This document shows positions 60,803 through 64,000 of a stretch of 64,000 nt of DNA, one piece after another. Under the pieces are notes generated by a model, which had not been told where the DNA came from, searched no databases, and saw only the letters and a list, made by a program, of their open reading frames with translations. This DNA comes from JAJDXO01 sp965221855 (GTDB lineage Bacteria > Pseudomonadota > Alphaproteobacteria > Rhodospirillales > UBA2165): NCBI GenBank assembly GCA_965221855.1, contig CBDCSV010000001.1, forward strand, positions 186,001-250,000, in the 5' to 3' direction. Position numbers and translations under genes: made by a program. Each line of letters opens with the position of its first letter. Within the stretch, counting starts at the first letter, position 1.

Positions 60803-62416
60803 TCACGCGAAAAAGCCGTGCAGGTACCAGGCGGGCGGACGGTCCGGCCGGTAGAGGCCTTCCCGGTAGACCCAGTAGCGTTTTCCGCCTTCATCCTCGA
60901 GCCGGTAATAATCCCGGACATGGCGGGAGAGGGGGGCGCCCCCGGTCCGCCACCATTCGGGCGCGATGCGCTCCGGCCCCTCGGCCCGGGCAACCCGGTG
61001 TTGGCGGCGGCGCCAGCGGAACATTACCGGCGGGCCGTCGGGCACCGGCGCCATCACATCGATGGGCAGCGGCTGGGGCAGCAGTTCCACGGGCCGGGGC
61101 GGGCGGCGCCCGGGTCCTTTCCAGTCACTGGCGGTATCTGGCGTACCGATGGCCGGTTGCGCCCGGCTGGCCCGTTCCGGGAGATGACTTTCCACCGGCC
61201 GCACCCGGGTGACGTTGCGGGGCCCCAGCTTGCCCGACAAGCGGTCCACCAGCCGGGCGGTATCGGCCCGGTTGGCGTCTTTGGCCGGCTCGAGGGCCCA
61301 GCCGGCGAGCCCGGTCTGTTTTTCATCCAGATTATTGGTGCGGGCGGCGGCGAGCGCCATGATCTCGATCCCGAAGCCGGGGTCGACGCCGTCCAGCTTG
61401 TCCCGGAACAGCCGCGCCAAATGCCGGGGATCGCGGGAAGGGCGGCTGGTGCCGACGGTTCGCCGTTCAGCAGTGCCGTCGGCCCGATAGAGGATGAAAT
61501 CGAGCTGCCGTGCGCCTTCACCGGCGGCTTCCAGGCCCCGGCAGAGCCGATCGAGCAGGCGGTCGAGCCCGGCCGCGATATCCTCCGCCCGGCCGATGGG
61601 CTCGGCAAAGGCCAGGCGAGCCGCATGGCGCGGCGGCGGGCGGCGGGGAGAGATAGGCTCGTCCGCTTGCCCCAACGCCTGATCAAGGCGCTTGAGCACG
61701 ACCCCGCCGAACCGCTTGGCCAGGGGTCCCCGGGGCATCTCCAGAAGATCGCCGATGCGCCGCAATCCCAGCCGGTCGAGCCCCTCGATGACCGCGCCTT
61801 CCAGGCGCAAGGCCGCCACCGGCAACCCCGCCAGGTGCTGGCGCAGCGTGCCCGTTTCCGCAATGGTGAAGGGGGTGGAATCATTCGTCGCGTGACGGGC
61901 CAGCGCCCAGGCCGCCCCCGGCGTATCGGCAAGGCCCGCGCGGGCGCCGATGTTTTGTCCGCCGAGCCAGCCGGTCAGCCGTTCCAGGAGGGCGGCCTCG
62001 CCGCCGAACAGATGGGCGCAACCGGTGATGTCCAGCCATAAGCCGGCACCGAGGCTGCCCCCCATTGCGCCGCCGCCCCAGACGGGGTCGACGGCGGTCC
62101 AGGGGGTGAAACGGGTGCAGGCCTCGGCCAGAAGGTCGAGGGCCTTGAGATCTTCGGCCGGCGCGGCGGGGTGGACGGCGAGCCCGGGATAAAGGGCGCG
62201 GGCATCGGCCAACGGCTGACCCGGAACGATGCCCGCCGCTTCGGCTGCCGGATTGGCTGCCGCGATGCGGGTTCCGCCGTGAACCCGGGTCACCGTCGCG
62301 AGGGGTGTCCCGGCGGATTTGGCATCCGCGGTTCTAGTGGACCCTGTCCGAGAGAGGACGCGGCTCAACCGGTCGGTCGCGAAGACCGGCAGCCAGAGCG
62401 AGACCGCCCGTTTCAT
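60803..62416 (-). CDS. imuB: ImuB, Y-family polymerase-like protein
   Basis: The 537-residue protein begins MKRAVSLWLPVFATDRLSRVL, a typical ImuB start. The Y-family fold shows GLADTPGAAWALAR and LRLEGAVIEGLDRLGLRRIGDLLEMPRGPLAKRFG. The acidic catalytic residues of active Y-family polymerases are not apparent; it is expected to act as an adaptor between DnaE2 and the clamp. The C-terminal PDRPPAWYLHGFFA is conserved in the family. The gene overlaps the end of imuA by 83 bases. Confidence 0.93.
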   Translation of the reverse strand: MKRAVSLWLPVFATDRLSRVLSRTGSTRTADAKSAGTPLATVTRVHGGTRIAAANPAAEAAGIVPGQPLADARALYPGLAVHPAAPAEDLKALDLLAEACTRFTPWTAVDPVWGGGAMGGSLGAGLWLDITGCAHLFGGEAALLERLTGWLGGQNIGARAGLADTPGAAWALARHATNDSTPFTIAETGTLRQHLAGLPVAALRLEGAVIEGLDRLGLRRIGDLLEMPRGPLAKRFGGVVLKRLDQALGQADEPISPRRPPPRHAARLAFAEPIGRAEDIAAGLDRLLDRLCRGLEAAGEGARQLDFILYRADGTAERRTVGTSRPSRDPRHLARLFRDKLDGVDPGFGIEIMALAAARTNNLDEKQTGLAGWALEPAKDANRADTARLVDRLSGKLGPRNVTRVRPVESHLPERASRAQPAIGTPDTASDWKGPGRRPPRPVELLPQPLPIDVMAPVPDGPPVMFRWRRRQHRVARAEGPERIAPEWWRTGGAPLSRHVRDYYRLEDEGGKRYWVYREGLYRPDRPPAWYLHGFFA

Positions 62417-63167
62417 CACACCACTCCACTTCCCAGTTTCTTGGCCAGGCGCGGGTCTTTCCGAACGTGGTGGAAGCCGCATTCCGGTTGCCGTTTCCGG
62501 CCTCGCCGAGCCGGCATCGTTGCAGTTCGAGGCTCCAACTCGGCGGGCTGAAGCCGGGGCCGTCGATTGGCGCGCCGGGCATTGCCGTGACCCGCCAGCG
62601 GGTAAGCGCCGCGCCGGCGGGCGCATGGGGCGTGCCGGGCCGCAGCAACAGGCACATTACGCCGCTCTCTTCGGCGGCCAGCTGCAGCCGCCGGGCGGCA
62701 ATGGGAGGGATTTTGTTGACCCGGCCGACCACGCCGATCAGGCCCGGCGTGCGCAAACCTTCCTCCAGGGCCCATAGAATGTCCGTATCGTTGGCGCCGT
62801 GGACCAGGATCATGCGGTCGGGATCGAGGCCGAAAGCCGCGAGGCCTTGGGGATAGAGGGCCCGTTCGCGCTGACACCAAAGAACCGCGCCGTTCGCGCG
62901 AATCCTGCCGAAACCCGCCATCAGGCCCGCGGCAAAGCCGATGGCCGCCGCATCGCCGGAGATTTCGTGGAGGCCATGGCCGGGGAGACCGTTCCAAGGC
63001 AGCGCCCGGTCGAGGGTCTCGTCGCCGAGGGAGAGGACGTGTTCCGCCGCAACCGCGGCGCGGCCTCGCTCAATGGCGCGAATTTGCGTTTTGAGGTCGT
63101 CAAGAACCGCGGAATTCGGGACTTGTCGGGGGTCTTCCTGGTGTACCCGTACCGCCTGGGATTGCAT
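62334..63167 (-). CDS. imuA: ImuA, RecA-like mutagenesis protein
   Basis: The 277-residue protein has the RecA/SulA-like core: GLHEISGDAAAIGFAAGLMAGFG in place of the Walker A region, RMILVHGANDTDILWALEEGLR and PPIAARRLQLAAEESGVMCLLLRP. The last part (WEVEWCDETGGLALAAGLRDRP) is family-like, so the 83-base overlap with imuB appears real. It is the first gene of the LexA-controlled cassette. Confidence 0.92.
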   Translation of the reverse strand: MQSQAVRVHQEDPRQVPNSAVLDDLKTQIRAIERGRAAVAAEHVLSLGDETLDRALPWNGLPGHGLHEISGDAAAIGFAAGLMAGFGRIRANGAVLWCQRERALYPQGLAAFGLDPDRMILVHGANDTDILWALEEGLRTPGLIGVVGRVNKIPPIAARRLQLAAEESGVMCLLLRPGTPHAPAGAALTRWRVTAMPGAPIDGPGFSPPSWSLELQRCRLGEAGNGNRNAASTTFGKTRAWPRNWEVEWCDETGGLALAAGLRDRPVEPRPLSDRVH

Positions 63168-63191
63168 GGCTTTTGCCTGTTCTCATTGAAT

Positions 63192-63206
63192 GTTCTCTTT
63201 TTGTTC
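63192..63206. promoter_or_regulatory. LexA (SOS) box of imuA-imuB-dnaE2
   Basis: GTTC-TCTTTTT-GTTC is an exact match to the alphaproteobacterial LexA consensus GTTC-N7-GTTC. It lies 25 bases before the imuA ATG, where a repressor would block transcription. The cassette should therefore be induced by DNA damage. Confidence 0.9.
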
Positions 63207-63256
63207 TATTTTGGAACAAGGCCCGAGTCAACCGCCAATTTCACCAGCCGGACCGG

Positions 63257-64000
63257 CTACCGGAAACGTCGGAGAGAGAAATCCTGGAGATCGAGATCCG
63301 TGGGTGAGCCGGAAATCACGTCGGCAATGGCTTTGCCGGAACCCGCGCCAAGGGTCCAGCCCAATGTCCCATGCCCCGTATTGAGATACAGATTCCCGAG
63401 CGGCGTGGTTCCGATGAGCGGCAGGCCGTCCGGCGTCATGGGCCGAAGCCCCGTCCAGAAGGTGGCCTCGTCGAAATTGCCGGCCGACGGGAACTGATAG
63501 CGGGCCTTCTCCAGGATTGAACGGGCGCGTCTTTCATTGAGGCTGGTGTCGAACCCGGCAAACTCCGCCGTGCCCGCGACCCGCATCCGCTCGCCCAGCC
63601 GGCTGAAGACCAATTTGTTGTCCTCGTCGGTGATGCTCACCGACGGCGCGCCGTTGTGACCGCCGGTCGGCACCGTGACCGAATAGCCTTTGGTGGGATA
63701 GATGGGCAGTTTGATTCCAAAGGGCTTGACCAACCGAACCCCGTAGGCGGCCAGGGAGAGCACATAGGCATCGGCGGAAACGACCCCCTGGTTGGTGGCC
63801 GCGCCGGTCACCTGCCCGAGTTCGACGCCGAGTTGTTCGATCTCGACGCCGTAGCGGAAGTCGGCGCCTTGAGCCTCGCAGTAATCGGCAAGTTCGGTGC
63901 AAAACAGGTGAGCATCGCCGCTTTCATCGCCGGGCGAGTAGATGCCCCCGGCGAGTTCATCGCGCCGGGTCTCGAGAGCGGGTTCGATCTCGAGACAAGC
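63257..64000 (-). CDS. dadA: D-amino-acid dehydrogenase, C-terminal part (cut by window end)
   Basis: The open frame runs from the window edge to a stop at 63257 (247 residues). LAGGIYSPGDESGDAHLFCTELADYCEAQGADF, then KLPIYPTKGYSVTVP, FWTGLRPMTPDGLPLIG and NLYLNTGHGTLGWTLGAGSGK match DadA-type flavoproteins. They oxidise D-amino acids to 2-oxo acids at the membrane. The FAD-binding N-terminus is outside the window. It ends 51 bases from the LexA box. Confidence 0.9.
   Translation of the reverse strand, partial: ACLEIEPALETRRDELAGGIYSPGDESGDAHLFCTELADYCEAQGADFRYGVEIEQLGVELGQVTGAATNQGVVSADAYVLSLAAYGVRLVKPFGIKLPIYPTKGYSVTVPTGGHNGAPSVSITDEDNKLVFSRLGERMRVAGTAEFAGFDTSLNERRARSILEKARYQFPSAGNFDEATFWTGLRPMTPDGLPLIGTTPLGNLYLNTGHGTLGWTLGAGSGKAIADVISGSPTDLDLQDFSLRRFR

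Overview
The window looks like chromosomal DNA of a GC-rich alphaproteobacterium, probably near the Rhodospirillales. The evidence is an EipB/DUF1849 periplasmic protein, a mitochondrial-type complex I accessory subunit (NDUFS4-like), an imuA-imuB-dnaE2 mutagenesis cassette behind a GTTC-N7-GTTC LexA box, and several TRAP and thiamine-pyrophosphate (ThDP) enzyme genes. All functions are read from the sequence by eye; no database search was run.

Layout. 0-4.4 kb: an IS256 element with a perfect 8-bp target duplication, eipB, then two different IS630-type elements in tandem at the eipB stop codon. 4.4-10.1 kb: a visibly less GC-rich minus-strand operon (TRAP transporter dctP-dctQ-dctM, a glutathione S-transferase cut in two by a third IS630 type, and a cupin gene), ended by an ISAs1 element without target duplication. 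11.3-12.6 kb: a lipoprotein and an alpha/beta hydrolase. 12.9-16.8 kb: small and medium subunits of a molybdenum hydroxylase with XdhC and a MobA-type fusion, but no catalytic large subunit. 17.1-24.5 kb: a ten-gene Mrp-type cation/proton antiporter operon with split MrpA functions and three NuoL/M/N-like subunits. 24.6-27.2 kb: a thiXYZ-type thiamine-precursor ABC transporter under a TPP riboswitch. 27.5-30.2 kb: GFA-like, DUF192, orphan TRAP-binding and O-methyltransferase genes among extragenic palindromic repeats.

30.8-56.1 kb is a large catabolic-looking region. It has three different ThDP-dependent decarboxylase/lyase-type enzymes, enoyl-CoA hydratase, acyl-CoA dehydrogenase, a PdxA-family dehydrogenase, MaoC hydratase, an Ldh2-family dehydrogenase, a divergent GntR/FCD regulator, a LigB extradiol dioxygenase, a family 5 solute-binding protein, aldehyde dehydrogenase, dienelactone hydrolase, a cyanuric-acid-hydrolase/barbiturase-type ring-opening amidohydrolase, a glutathione S-transferase, an SDR and a LigI-like amidohydrolase. 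tRNA-Pro(UGG), tRNA-Arg(UCU) and the complex I accessory gene sit inside it. The set suggests an undescribed aromatic or N-heterocycle degradation route; the substrate cannot be read from sequence. The thiamine uptake operon may supply cofactor for the ThDP enzymes. 57.5-63.2 kb is the LexA-controlled imuA-imuB-dnaE2 cassette, followed by the C-terminal part of a D-amino-acid dehydrogenase at the window edge.

Eight insertion sequences lie in 64 kb. The five IS630-type copies all sit in CTAG, three of them exactly in TAG stop codons that are preserved after insertion. Both glutathione S-transferase genes are damaged by insertion sequences: one is split, and the other has its start codon inside a target duplication and has lost its ribosome binding site.
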